Below the pieces are notes generated by a model. The model ran no database searches. It was given only the letters and a program-made list of their open reading frames with translations, and was not told the origin of the DNA. Source: Oscillospiraceae bacterium (GTDB lineage: Bacteria; Bacillota; Clostridia; Oscillospirales; Acutalibacteraceae). Taken from it: a stretch of 64,000 nt of DNA. The position numbers and the translations under genes are program-made. Where the stretch lies: NCBI GenBank assembly GCA_022483045.1, contig JAKVOA010000002.1, positions 186,001-250,000 on the forward strand. Reading direction: 5' to 3'. This document shows positions 46,223 through 54,815 of the stretch, one piece after another (within the stretch, counting starts at the first letter, position 1; every line of letters starts with the position of its first letter).

Positions 46223-46371
46223 ATACGCCGATTGTCAGTATGCACGGTTCACGGCGTCATCAAAGAACAGGTTTGTTTTTCTGCACCGCTGTGTCTGTGC
46301 GGGCGGCAGAAGGCATCTGCACTCTGTATATTTTCTATCTATTTTACAATTTGTATATATTGAAAGTTTTC
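46223..46371. repeat. Direct repeat after urease, copy 2 (149 bp)
   Basis: Second copy of the 46015-46163 element, in the same orientation. Each copy ends in an AT-rich stretch containing TTTACAATTTGTATATATTG. The short frames inside the copies (starting MHGSRRHQRTGLFF) look like by-products of duplication, not genes. Confidence 0.95.
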
Positions 46372-46388
46372 AGAAACTGCGGTTCCTC

Positions 46389-46883
46389 TTACTGCATTGC
46401 CGCAACCAGCGCGAGCGCCAGCACCATAAGCACCAACAGCAGGATATTGAGGACTTTGTTGGTCTTTCCTTTCAGAAGCTTTTGAAAAATCCAGTAAACG
46501 CCGATACCCAAAGCCCCGCCCAGCGTGTTGTCGAGCAGGTCGGTAATGTCACTGGTGCCAACTGCAAGCACATACTGCAGGGTTTCAAACGTGAGGCTGA
46601 CCAAAAAGCACGGCAGCAGCGTTTTGAAAAACGGCCGCTCCGGCCACAGCATTTTCAGATAAATACCAAACGGCATAAAGGCCAAAATGTTTCCGACAAT
46701 CTCAAAGAGATCGAGCCGGCCGTCTCGGTAAAAAGAAGCCTGAAACGGCACCAGATTCAGCTGCCGGTAGCGGTCGAGCACGGCGACATTCGTCTGCAGC
46801 TTCAGCATAACTAGCCACGTCAGCAGAAACAGATAAAAGATAAAGAAAGCGGTGGTAACCCGCCGCTGTTTTTTGTTTTCCAT
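46389..46883 (-). CDS. VanZ-like membrane protein
   Basis: 164 residues with five membrane helices. VanZ-family motifs are LNLVPFQASFYRD, EIVGNILAFMPFGIYLKMLWP and TSDITDLLDNTLGGALGIGVYWI. VanZ confers low-level teicoplanin resistance in its prototype, but most relatives have unknown roles and resistance should not be assumed. It is followed (minus strand) by a strong terminator. Confidence 0.87.
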   Translation of the reverse strand: MENKKQRRVTTAFFIFYLFLLTWLVMLKLQTNVAVLDRYRQLNLVPFQASFYRDGRLDLFEIVGNILAFMPFGIYLKMLWPERPFFKTLLPCFLVSLTFETLQYVLAVGTSDITDLLDNTLGGALGIGVYWIFQKLLKGKTNKVLNILLLVLMVLALALVAAMQ

Positions 46884-46906
46884 TCTTTTGTTCTCCTACG
46901 GCTCTA

Positions 46907-47392
46907 TCACAGCCGCTGCGCGGCCGCCTTTTTAACGGCTTTTCGCTGTGCGCGCATGCGGCGGAAAAAGCCGCGCAGCACCTCGGCGCACTCCTCCTGC
47001 AAAAGGCCCTGCTCCACCTGCGGGCAAAAGCCGCCGGGAAGCGCCAGCAGGTTTACCGCCGACCCACAGGCGCCCGCTTTTGGGTCTTTTGCGCCGTACA
47101 CCACCCGCGGGATATGCGCATTTAAAACAGCGCCCGCACACATGGGGCACGGCTCCAGCGTAACATAAAGCGTGCACTGCCACAGCCGCCAACCGCCCAG
47201 CACCCGGCAGCCGCGGCCAATCGCCTCAATTTCCGCGTGGCAGAGCGCATTTTTCTGCGTCTCGCGGCGGTTTCTGCCTTCCGCGACAATTTCCCCGTCT
47301 TTTGTTAAAACCGCGCCCACGGGCACCTCGCCCTCGCCGGCAGACTGCTTTGCCAGTTCCAGGGCCCGGCGCATACAAGCTTCATCTGTCAA
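46907..47392 (-). CDS. tadA: tRNA-specific adenosine deaminase TadA
   Basis: Converts A34 to inosine in the tRNA-Arg(ACG) anticodon. 161 residues, with the zinc-binding catalytic motif LCHAEIEAI and TLEPCPMCAGAVLNAHIPRVVYGAKDPKAGACGS, plus a basic C-terminus (RRMRAQRKAVKKAAAQRL). The start is a TTG at 47390-47392 that overlaps the stop of the CPBP gene (TTGA), so the two are coupled. Normally essential. Confidence 0.95.
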   Translation of the reverse strand: MTDEACMRRALELAKQSAGEGEVPVGAVLTKDGEIVAEGRNRRETQKNALCHAEIEAIGRGCRVLGGWRLWQCTLYVTLEPCPMCAGAVLNAHIPRVVYGAKDPKAGACGSAVNLLALPGGFCPQVEQGLLQEECAEVLRGFFRRMRAQRKAVKKAAAQRL

Positions 47393-48402
47393 GACTGCAG
47401 CAGCACATAAATGCTGACCCCAACGCCGTATATCAACATTGCGACCCCGCCGCCGCTGGTAAAAAGGCCGCTGACCCGGCGGGCAAGGCTACTGGCCATG
47501 TGGTCGCGCGGAATGCTCAGCTTCCCCTGCGGTTCTTTCTTCCGCATCGCCAGGCGGTAAACCAGCGCACAGACAGCTAGACCGAAAATTATGACAAAAT
47601 AGCCGCCCTCAAAGGTCTGCGCGGCCCTCTGGCCCAAGTCTTCCTGCAAAACCGCCGCAAGTGTAGCAAGGCCGTTGTTAAGCATGTGCAGCACAATACA
47701 GGGAAGGATGCTGCCCGTGCGTACCCGCAGAAAGCCAAAAATCAGGCCCACCAGCGTGGCAAACACAAACTGCCCCACGTTGCCATGGTAAAGCCCAAAC
47801 AAAAGCGATGACACCACAATGGCGAACCAGTCGCCCCAGCGGCGCAGGCTACCCAAAACCGCCCCGCGGAACAAGATTTCCTCTACCAGCGGGGGAATCA
47901 GCGTACCATAAAGTACATATAAAATCTGTGTCAGCACAGAGTGGTCCATCGGCATATCAGGAATTTGCCCGGAAAAGCCCAGCGCTTCTTCGAGCATCTG
48001 CACCAGGGCGGTAGGCCAGTTGCAGGCAAGGGTTAGCGCCATGCACACCACACACAAAAACGCCATGTCGCTGCCGGTAAGTCCGACCGCCGCCGGCCTG
48101 CCAAAGGGCAGGAACTCCTCTGTCGGGCGACCGGAAAAGCAAATGTACAAAAGCGGAACCAGCGCCAGCAGCAGGTAGCCAATGCAGTCGGCAAGGTACT
48201 GCTGCGTCAGGCTGCCGCCGCTTGAAAAGCCAGAACGATATAGAATCAGCACAAGGCAGGCCTGTGTCACTGTCATTACGGCAATAGAGCCCAAAACCAG
48301 CCACCCGGCTGTACCCACCGCATGGCGCGAGCCGCGGCGCTCTGCCCACAGGCGCGCCTGCCACTGATAATTCTGCTGAGAAAATTGATACGGATAAACC
48401 AT
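47389..48402 (-). CDS. CPBP family intramembrane glutamic endopeptidase
   Basis: 337 residues with eight or so helices. The Abi/CAAX-like motifs are IPPLVEEILFRGAVLGSL (EE-x3-R), SSLLFGLYHGNVGQF (FxxxH) and a third helix with HMLNN. Such proteases process prenylated proteins or bacteriocin/immunity peptides; the substrate here is unknown. AAAGGA precedes the ATG. It is the first gene of a CPBP-tadA-VanZ unit on the minus strand. Confidence 0.9.
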   Translation of the reverse strand: MVYPYQFSQQNYQWQARLWAERRGSRHAVGTAGWLVLGSIAVMTVTQACLVLILYRSGFSSGGSLTQQYLADCIGYLLLALVPLLYICFSGRPTEEFLPFGRPAAVGLTGSDMAFLCVVCMALTLACNWPTALVQMLEEALGFSGQIPDMPMDHSVLTQILYVLYGTLIPPLVEEILFRGAVLGSLRRWGDWFAIVVSSLLFGLYHGNVGQFVFATLVGLIFGFLRVRTGSILPCIVLHMLNNGLATLAAVLQEDLGQRAAQTFEGGYFVIIFGLAVCALVYRLAMRKKEPQGKLSIPRDHMASSLARRVSGLFTSGGGVAMLIYGVGVSIYVLLQS

Positions 48403-48512
48403 TGTGTCGTCCTTTCTGCTCCGCTGTAAAGCGGAAAGCTGACCCCGCGTTTTGTCCTTTTTTCGCGGAACTTCATTCAGTATAACATACCCGGCCGTGT
48501 TTGCAAATTCCT

Positions 48513-48548
48513 TTGCAACTTTTTGTACAGTATGCTATACTATACTGT
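48513..48548 (+). promoter_or_regulatory. Promoter of the second MATE gene with an overlapping dyad
   Basis: TTGCAA (48513-48518), 17 bases and TATACT (48536-48541). A dyad of ACAGTAT (48527-48533) and ATACTGT (48542-48548) is centred on the -10. A repressor bound there would block the promoter; MarR-, TetR- or GntR-type regulators use sites of this form. Confidence 0.75.
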
Positions 48549-48578
48549 GATGTTTGATAGAGAATAGGAAGTGTTTTC

Positions 48579-49958
48579 ATGTCTGCAAAACCAGCTGCGG
48601 CAGACCTTGGCAACGGCAGTATCGGGCACCTGATGCTGCAGCTTTCCCTGCCGTCAATCGCGGCGCAGGTCGTCAATATGCTTTACAATATGGTCGACCG
48701 CATTTATATCGGCCATATCCCCAACACCGGCGCCACAGCCCTGACTGGTGTCGGTGTCTGTTTTCCCATCTTGATTTTAATTTCCGCTTTCAGTGCGCTG
48801 ATTGGTCTGGGCGGCGCGCCGCGTGCCTCCATTGAAATGGGCCGCAGCAACCGTGAAGGTGCGGAAAAAATACTTGGAAACTGCTTTACCATGCTGCTGG
48901 CAGCTGCCGCTGTCCTAACCGCGGTGTTTCTCTGCTTTAGCCGGCCGCTGCTAATGCTTTTCGGTGCAAGCGAAAAGACACTGCCATACGGCCTGAGCTA
49001 CCTTAATATCTATGTGCTGGGCACTGTTTTTGTACTGATTTCAGTCGGCTTAAATGCCTTTATCTCCGCACAGGGCGCCGCCTCTACCGCAATGAAGACT
49101 ACCTTGATTGGCGCCGTCTTAAACATTGTACTGGACCCTGTTTTTATCTTTGCCTTTGGCTTAGGGGTGCGCGGCGCAGCCATTGCCACGGTCATCTCTC
49201 AGGCGGTCAGCGCCGTGTGGGTGCTGCACTTTTTGTTTGGGCCAAAGACAGCTCTGCGCCTGCGCCGCAAAAATTTGAGGCTGCACCGCAGGATTCTGCT
49301 GCCGATTTTGGGGCTGGGGCTTTCTCCGTTTATTATGCAGTCTACCGAAAGCCTTTTAAATATCTGCTTTAATTCCTCTTTGCAGCACTACGGCGGCGAC
49401 ACCACAGTGGGCGCCATGTCCATTCTTTCCACGCTGATGCAAATGGTAATGCTGCCGCTGCAGGGGCTGGCGCTGGGCGCACAGCCGATTATCAGCTTTA
49501 ACTACGGTGCCCAAAAATACGACCGGGTCAAAAAAGCGTTTCGCCTGCTGCTAATCTCTTCCTTTATCTTCACCGCCGGCTGCTGGGCGCTGATGCAGCT
49601 GCTGCCGGGCATATTTGTCGGCATGTTTACCAGTGACGCCGTGCTCACCAAGACAACCGTGTGGGCCTCTCACATCTATCTTTTCGGGCTGTTTGCTTCT
49701 GGCATACAGGCGGCCTGCCAGCAAAGCTTTTTGGCCCTGGGGCAGGCAAAACAGAGCCTGCTTTTAGCGCTGCTGCGCAAGGTCATTCTGCTGATTCCGC
49801 TGATTTACATTCTGCCGCATTTGTTTACAGACCCGGTCTTTGCCGTTTTTCTGGCAGAGCCGGTCGCCGACATTTCAGCGGCGTGTATTACTTTTCTTAC
49901 TTTTTTCGCCTGGTTTCGGCGCAATTTTGCCAAGCCGAAACAGACTCCTGCCGCATAA
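48579..49958 (+). CDS. MATE family efflux transporter, MepA-like (second)
   Basis: 459 residues with 12 predicted helices. It starts LGNGSIGHLMLQLSLPSIAAQVVNMLYNMVDRIYIGHIPNTG, typical of the MepA-like branch of MATE exporters. GGAAGTG precedes the ATG. It is monocistronic: an operator-like promoter upstream and a strong terminator downstream. It differs from the MATE at 11247 and is not a recent duplicate of it. Substrate unknown; a drug-responsive regulator is probable. Confidence 0.92.
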   Translation: MSAKPAAADLGNGSIGHLMLQLSLPSIAAQVVNMLYNMVDRIYIGHIPNTGATALTGVGVCFPILILISAFSALIGLGGAPRASIEMGRSNREGAEKILGNCFTMLLAAAAVLTAVFLCFSRPLLMLFGASEKTLPYGLSYLNIYVLGTVFVLISVGLNAFISAQGAASTAMKTTLIGAVLNIVLDPVFIFAFGLGVRGAAIATVISQAVSAVWVLHFLFGPKTALRLRRKNLRLHRRILLPILGLGLSPFIMQSTESLLNICFNSSLQHYGGDTTVGAMSILSTLMQMVMLPLQGLALGAQPIISFNYGAQKYDRVKKAFRLLLISSFIFTAGCWALMQLLPGIFVGMFTSDAVLTKTTVWASHIYLFGLFASGIQAACQQSFLALGQAKQSLLLALLRKVILLIPLIYILPHLFTDPVFAVFLAEPVADISAACITFLTFFAWFRRNFAKPKQTPAA

Positions 49959-49981
49959 AAAAGCTGCTAAACAGAAGAGTT

Positions 49982-50020
49982 CGGCCGGGCACCCTTTTGG
50001 GGAAAGCCCGGCCGTTTTTT
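49982..50020 (+). terminator. Terminator of the second MATE gene
   Basis: CGGCCGGGC (49982-49990) pairs with GCCCGGCCG (50006-50014), then TTTTTT. The last two T belong to the stop codon region of the convergent gene. Confidence 0.94.
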
Positions 50021-50564
50021 ATGACAGGTGCTGCGTGCAGTAAACCCTGCTGGAAAGCAGCTCTTTCCACTGAAACACCCCATTCTGCAGCGTCATATAG
50101 CTGCGGGGGCTGTCCTCTTTCGGCAGCGAAACGGAACCGGGGTTAAGCCACAGAATGCCGTTTTTCTCGGTGCAGTCCGGCACATGGGTGTGCCCGTAAA
50201 GCAACACATCGCCGGGGCACAGCGGCGGCGTTTCTTTCGGCAGATGCTGCCCGTGTACAGCGTAAAGCAGGTGCCCGCCCGCAGCGAAGACTGCATACTC
50301 TGCTAAAATCGGGAACGGCAGCACCATTTGGTCTACCTCGGCGTCGCAGTTGCCGCGCACGCAGAAAATCTTTTCTTTCAGGCTGCAGAGCACCTTTATC
50401 ACTTCTTTGGGTGCGTATTCTTCCGGCAGGTCGTTTCTCGGCCCGTGGTAGAGCAGGTCGCCCAAAAGGAGCAGGCGGTCCGCTTTTTCCTGTGCAAAGC
50501 GCATCGCCATGGCCCGGCAGTACTTTGCAGAGCCGTGTATATCGGAAGCAATCATCAATTTCAC
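50019..50564 (-). CDS. yfcE: YfcE/MJ0936-type metallophosphoesterase
   Basis: 181 residues. Calcineurin-like phosphoesterase motifs appear in order: MIASDIHGS, LLLGDLLYHGP, FCVRGNCDAEV, LLYAVHGQ and LLYGHTHVP. YfcE homologues hydrolyse phosphodiesters such as bis-pNPP; the natural substrate is not known. The ATG overlaps the stop of the DUF1275 gene (ATGA), so the two are coupled. Confidence 0.9.
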   Translation of the reverse strand: MKLMIASDIHGSAKYCRAMAMRFAQEKADRLLLLGDLLYHGPRNDLPEEYAPKEVIKVLCSLKEKIFCVRGNCDAEVDQMVLPFPILAEYAVFAAGGHLLYAVHGQHLPKETPPLCPGDVLLYGHTHVPDCTEKNGILWLNPGSVSLPKEDSPRSYMTLQNGVFQWKELLSSRVYCTQHLS

Positions 50565-51244
50565 AGTTTTTTCCTTTTTGTCTCTTTTTCTTTATCTGCA
50601 AACATCAGGATAAAGGCCGCGACCTGCAGCAGCGCACAGAGAAGGATTGCCCTTGTCTGCAGCAGACCTACCAAAAAGTTGCCCAAAACAGCCCCGACAA
50701 TAAAGCAGGCAATAATCCCGTAGTACAGGAAACATTTGTGTACAGAAAGCTTGTTTCGGGTATGTACGTAGTCACACAGGTACTGTGTGCCGCTGCGCAG
50801 GTTGCCAATGCACATGGTCGTGGCAATGCCGTTGCCGTGTATCTTGCGAAAGCTTTCTACCTGAATACCGCAGGCCAAGGAGGTCAGGCTGTTTGCCAAC
50901 AGATTTTTGTCGCGGGAGATAAAGCTGACGCCAAACAAAATGACTGCTTCAAATAATACTGAAATCTGCCGCCAGTGAAAGACCGTCATCTGCTGGTAGC
51001 GAATCCTGACGATATCTGCCAAAGCGATGCCGAGTGCAAAAAAAATCACCGGCAGCAAATATCTAAGCGCCTCGCTCCAGTTCCTTTCAGAAAGGTTAAT
51101 GCCAAACAAAAGCATATTGCCCGTTTGTGCATTGGCAAAGACTTTATCGCGGCAGACATACGAATAAGCATCCATAAACCCGCCGGAAATCGCCAAAATC
51201 ATGCCGAGTTCTATGGATTCCGACATCTGTTTTGCTCGCTGCAT
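50561..51244 (-). CDS. DUF1275 (YoaK-like) membrane protein
   Basis: 227 residues, with six or seven helices. The family hallmark AISGGFMDAYSYVCRDKVFANAQTGNMLLFGINL lies at the N-terminus, followed by ALACGIQVESFRKIHGNGIATTMCIGNLRSGTQYL. Function unknown; found in many bacteria. AGGAG precedes the ATG at 51242-51244. The 51245-51327 gap to mutS2 holds only a weak hairpin (AGCGC... GCGCT), so cotranscription with mutS2 is possible. Confidence 0.88.
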   Translation of the reverse strand: MQRAKQMSESIELGMILAISGGFMDAYSYVCRDKVFANAQTGNMLLFGINLSERNWSEALRYLLPVIFFALGIALADIVRIRYQQMTVFHWRQISVLFEAVILFGVSFISRDKNLLANSLTSLACGIQVESFRKIHGNGIATTMCIGNLRSGTQYLCDYVHTRNKLSVHKCFLYYGIIACFIVGAVLGNFLVGLLQTRAILLCALLQVAAFILMFADKEKETKRKKL

Positions 51245-51327
51245 AGTTTTTCTCCTTACCTGTCAAGCTGTTTTTTTGTTCCCTCTTTTTTGTACAGAAA
51301 GCGCTTTGTCCGCAGGCGCTCTTTTGA

Positions 51328-53706
51328 TTATTTCAGTTGGGCAATGGTTACGCCGCTTTCGCCCTCACCGTAGGTGCCAAGGCGGTAGCTTTTTACATTT
51401 GGGTGATGTTTTAAATGCTCCTGCACTGCTTTGCGCAGCACGCCGGTGCCTTTGCCGTGGATAATCGTGACCTGTGTCAGGTTGCTGCGGGCCGCATGGT
51501 CCAAAAACAGGTCGACATTGGCAATTGCCTCATCGGCAGTTTGTCCGCGCAGGTCCAGCTCAGCAGACGCGGCTGCATTGGAAAAGTGCCGCGCTGTGTT
51601 TCGAGTCATGCGGCGCTCTGCTTTGCGCTTTTCGGCCTCTGTCACCAGCTGCAGGTTTTCCACCTCGGCGCGGGTCTTAATCACGCCGGCCTGCACCATT
51701 GCGTACTTGCCGTCGGCAGAGACCTCCAGCACTGTGGCCGGCCGGTCCAAATCCACCAAACGCACGGTGTCGCCCGCGCGCAGCGGCCGCGGCAGCTGAT
51801 AGCCGCTGCGACGGCGGCGTTTCTGTACCGGGTCGGCGTCCGCTTCCATTTGGCGCAGGCCGGCATTCAGCTTTGCCTTCTGCTCGGCGGTAATCTGCTT
51901 ATTTTTCTGTTTCTTCATTTCTTCCAGTTCATTTAAAAGCAGATCTGCCTGCCCGCGCGTGCGCGAAACCAGGCGGCTGGCCTGCTCACGGGCATGGTCA
52001 ATTTCTTTCTGTGCGTTCTGCTCGACCGTTTCTTTCTCTTTTTCCGCCTCGGCCAAAGCTTTGCGGGCCTCTGCCAAGTCGCTGCGCACCTCTTCGCGCT
52101 CGTCCTCCAGTGCGCGGCGGGATTCTTCCAATTTACCCACCACGTTTTCAAAGCGGGTGTTTTCCTGCGAAACCAGCGCCTGTGCGCCCTCCACAACAGA
52201 CCGCTCCATACCAAGCCGCAAAGAGATGGCAAAGGCGTTGCTGCGCCCGGGCACACCAATCAGCAGCCGATAGGTCGGCTGCAGGGTTGCCACGTCAAAT
52301 TCACAGGAGCCATTCTGTACCCCGGGGGTTTCCAGGGCATAGGCTTTCAGCTCAGCATAATGCGTGGTCGCGGCAATGCGCGCCCCCTGCCGCCGCAGCT
52401 GCTCTAAGATAGAGGTTGCCAGCGCGGCGCCCTCTACCGGGTCGGTTCCCGCGCCAAGCTCATCCAACAGGACCAAGCTTTTGCTGTCTGCCACTTTGAT
52501 AATACGGATAATATTTGTCATGTGCGCCGAAAAAGTGGAAAGGCTCTGCTCAATCGACTGCTCATCGCCAATATCCGCCAGCACACGGTCAAAAACCGAA
52601 AGGCGGCTGCCGTCCGTTGTGGGTACCAGCAGGCCGCACTCCGCCATCAGCGTCAACAGACCGATTGTCTTAAGGGTAACGGTCTTGCCGCCAGTGTTTG
52701 GGCCGGTAATCACCAGGGTATCGAAGTCGGTGCCCAGGCGCACGTCCGTTGCCACCACTTTTTTGGGGTCAATCAGCGGGTGCCGGGCGCGCTTCAGCTC
52801 CAGTTCGCCGCGGTCATTCATCTGTGGCAGGGTTGCTTTCATCTTATAGCCAAGGCTCGCCTTTGCAAAAATCAGGTCCAGTTCAGCGGCAAAGCGGCAG
52901 CTGGAAATAATGCTGTCGGCAAACGTGCCGGCTTCTGTTGACAATTCCTGTAAAATACGGTCAATTTCGTTTTTTTCGTCATTCTGCAGCACACGGACTT
53001 CATTGTTCGCCTCGACCACAGCCATTGGCTCGACAAAGACCGTGGCACCGCTGCCGGAAGAATCGTGCACCAAGCCGGGCACCTCGCTGCGGCACTCTGC
53101 CTTGACCGGCACAACAAACCGGCCGGAACGCTGCGTGACAATGGGGTCCTGCAGAAATTTCTGGTAATACGGCGAATGCACCATTTTATCCAGCTTTTCG
53201 CGGGCACGGGCGCTTGCTGCGCGGATTTTGCGGCGAATTGCCGAAAGCGCGGGCGACGCATTGTCGTTCATTCCCTCTTCTGAATCAATGGCGCTGTAGA
53301 TCTTTTCTTCCAAATATTTATTGGTAACAATACAATGAAAGCGGTCGTCCAGTGTTGTCTTAATGCCTGCGCTTTTGGCGCGCCAGTCGCTGACAGCGCG
53401 CAGACAACGCAGCACGCCGGCCAGGCGCAGCAGCTCACCCATATTGAGCACGCCGCCAGAAGCGGCCCGCCGCAGCGGGTTTGCCACATCGTGCAGCCCG
53501 CCGAAAGACGGCGAACCGAATTTTGCCATCAGGGTATAGGCGTCCCAGGTTTCCTGCAGCAGGCGGTTAACGCCTGAAAGCCGCGTCTGCGGGCGCAGTT
53601 CCAGCGCCATGTCGGCGGCGGCGTCGCTCGCTGTCTCTTGCCTAAGCAGCTGTAAAATTTTGTCCAGCTCCAGTGCATGAAGGTGGTGTTCTGTCCTCAG
53701 TTCCAT
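51328..53706 (-). CDS. mutS2: Endonuclease MutS2
   Basis: 792 residues. An N-terminal core domain without the MutS mismatch-recognition part is followed by the ATPase: VITGPNTGGKTVTLKTIGLL (Walker A), FAKASLGYK-type upstream region, and LVLLDELGAGTDPVEGAALATSIL (Walker B). A long coiled coil and a KOW-like segment lead to the C-terminal Smr nuclease domain (ELDLRGQTADEAIANVDLFLD...VTIIHGKGTGVLRKAVQEHL). MutS2 suppresses recombination and, in Bacillus, rescues collided ribosomes. It lies 48 bases after recO. Confidence 0.96.
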   Translation of the reverse strand: MELRTEHHLHALELDKILQLLRQETASDAAADMALELRPQTRLSGVNRLLQETWDAYTLMAKFGSPSFGGLHDVANPLRRAASGGVLNMGELLRLAGVLRCLRAVSDWRAKSAGIKTTLDDRFHCIVTNKYLEEKIYSAIDSEEGMNDNASPALSAIRRKIRAASARAREKLDKMVHSPYYQKFLQDPIVTQRSGRFVVPVKAECRSEVPGLVHDSSGSGATVFVEPMAVVEANNEVRVLQNDEKNEIDRILQELSTEAGTFADSIISSCRFAAELDLIFAKASLGYKMKATLPQMNDRGELELKRARHPLIDPKKVVATDVRLGTDFDTLVITGPNTGGKTVTLKTIGLLTLMAECGLLVPTTDGSRLSVFDRVLADIGDEQSIEQSLSTFSAHMTNIIRIIKVADSKSLVLLDELGAGTDPVEGAALATSILEQLRRQGARIAATTHYAELKAYALETPGVQNGSCEFDVATLQPTYRLLIGVPGRSNAFAISLRLGMERSVVEGAQALVSQENTRFENVVGKLEESRRALEDEREEVRSDLAEARKALAEAEKEKETVEQNAQKEIDHAREQASRLVSRTRGQADLLLNELEEMKKQKNKQITAEQKAKLNAGLRQMEADADPVQKRRRRSGYQLPRPLRAGDTVRLVDLDRPATVLEVSADGKYAMVQAGVIKTRAEVENLQLVTEAEKRKAERRMTRNTARHFSNAAASAELDLRGQTADEAIANVDLFLDHAARSNLTQVTIIHGKGTGVLRKAVQEHLKHHPNVKSYRLGTYGEGESGVTIAQLK

Positions 53707-53754
53707 AAAGTTCCTCTATTCTCTGCAATTCCAATCATGTACACAAATTTGTAC

Positions 53755-54531
53755 TTATGAAGATTCTGTTTTCAGCGGGTCCGCCACGGTGTGGTAAAAA
53801 TCCAGTGTACGAAAGCGGTACTCGGCACGGTCAAGCAGGTAGGCCTCGCTTGCGCGGGCAAGCTCCTGCTGTCCCTCTCTGCCCAGTGTAAAAGAAAAGA
53901 GCTTCGGCAATTCCGCGTAAACCGTGTGGCGCAGCGCAGTCAAAGCCCCGCGGTGCAGCAGCAGACCGCCGCCCCGCCCTCTTTTTTCGCGGCAGTTTTT
54001 GCACAAAAGCACGCCCTGCTGCGGGTAAAAGTACATCACGTCGTCCTCGTACCTGCGGCAGTCGGTGCAGCCGATTAAGTCTGGCAGGTAGCCTGCAAGG
54101 CTCATCATGCGCATCTCGACCGCGGATTTCACCACTGGCAGCGGCCGCCCGCCTTTGCACAGCCGCTGAAACGCCAAAAGCAGCAGCCGCAGAAAGTCAG
54201 CGGCTGTCTCTGCCTCTTCCTGCGGGGCTAGGGCCCCCGCCAATTCACAGAAATACTGTGCCAGTGCCAGGCGGCCGATGTCCTGCCGCAGCTCGAAAAA
54301 AACCTGCAGAGGCTGGGCGTCATCAATCATATATTTCTCTTTTCCGCAAAATAATAAAATCCGCGCATAGCAGAAAAGCTGGGTGGCCGAAACCAGACTG
54401 CTTTTTGCCGCGCGGCTGTTCCGGGCAAAGGCACGCACGACCCCGCGGTCGCGCGTCAAAAGGGTAACCAAACGGTCACGTTCCCCCACATCTGACACCC
54501 GGATGACGATTCCCTGTGTCTCTACCCGCAT
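53755..54531 (-). CDS. recO: DNA repair protein RecO
   Basis: Loads RecA in the RecFOR pathway. 258 residues: OB-fold N-terminus (MRVETQGIVIRVSDVGERDRLVTLLTRDRGVVRAFARNS), a helical domain, and a zinc finger with C-x2-C pairs in LIGCTDCRRYEDDVMYF and VLLCKNCREK. The ATG at 54529-54531 follows GAGGAGG. A longer frame to 54636 has no similarity to RecO. The start lies inside the yqzL-like gene. Confidence 0.93.
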   Translation of the reverse strand: MRVETQGIVIRVSDVGERDRLVTLLTRDRGVVRAFARNSRAAKSSLVSATQLFCYARILLFCGKEKYMIDDAQPLQVFFELRQDIGRLALAQYFCELAGALAPQEEAETAADFLRLLLLAFQRLCKGGRPLPVVKSAVEMRMMSLAGYLPDLIGCTDCRRYEDDVMYFYPQQGVLLCKNCREKRGRGGGLLLHRGALTALRHTVYAELPKLFSFTLGREGQQELARASEAYLLDRAEYRFRTLDFYHTVADPLKTESS

Positions 54532-54640
54532 CCGGCTGTTCCTCCTCTTTTCCGGTATCTGCCCTGCACTGTGCGTAGCGCAGGTAGTCCTGCACACTGC
54601 CCGTTTTTGCAAAGCAGGACCAAGCTGACTGTTCATCCAT
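54476..54640 (-). CDS. YqzL-like small protein
   Basis: 54 residues beginning MDEQSAWSCFAKTGSVQDYLRYAQ, which matches the short YqzL pattern (W..F..TG....YL.Y) found between era and recO in many Firmicutes. AGGGGAGAG precedes the ATG at 54638-54640. The C-terminal half overlaps the first 56 bases of recO in another frame and is probably not conserved. Function unknown. The family match is by pattern only. Confidence 0.7.
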   Translation of the reverse strand: MDEQSAWSCFAKTGSVQDYLRYAQCRADTGKEEEQPDAGRDTGNRHPGVRCGGT

Positions 54641-54815
54641 CGCGGCTCTCCCCTTTCCGGTATGTGCCCTGATATGTGCTCTGGCTGTTTTTCCAGTACA
54701 GCGTCTATTCATCAGTATGCACATCTGCGGGAAGGGATATGAGTGGCAAATAAAAGAATTTTCGACTTTTTTCAGCGGTCTTTTTCTGCGTTTTGTGGTA
54801 AAATGCGCTGTGCGG

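Noticed and set aside
46032-46485. Two similar short genes (63 and 81 codons) in the direct repeats
   Set aside because: They share sequence only because the DNA is duplicated, have no ribosome site, and the second extends into the VanZ gene on the other strand.
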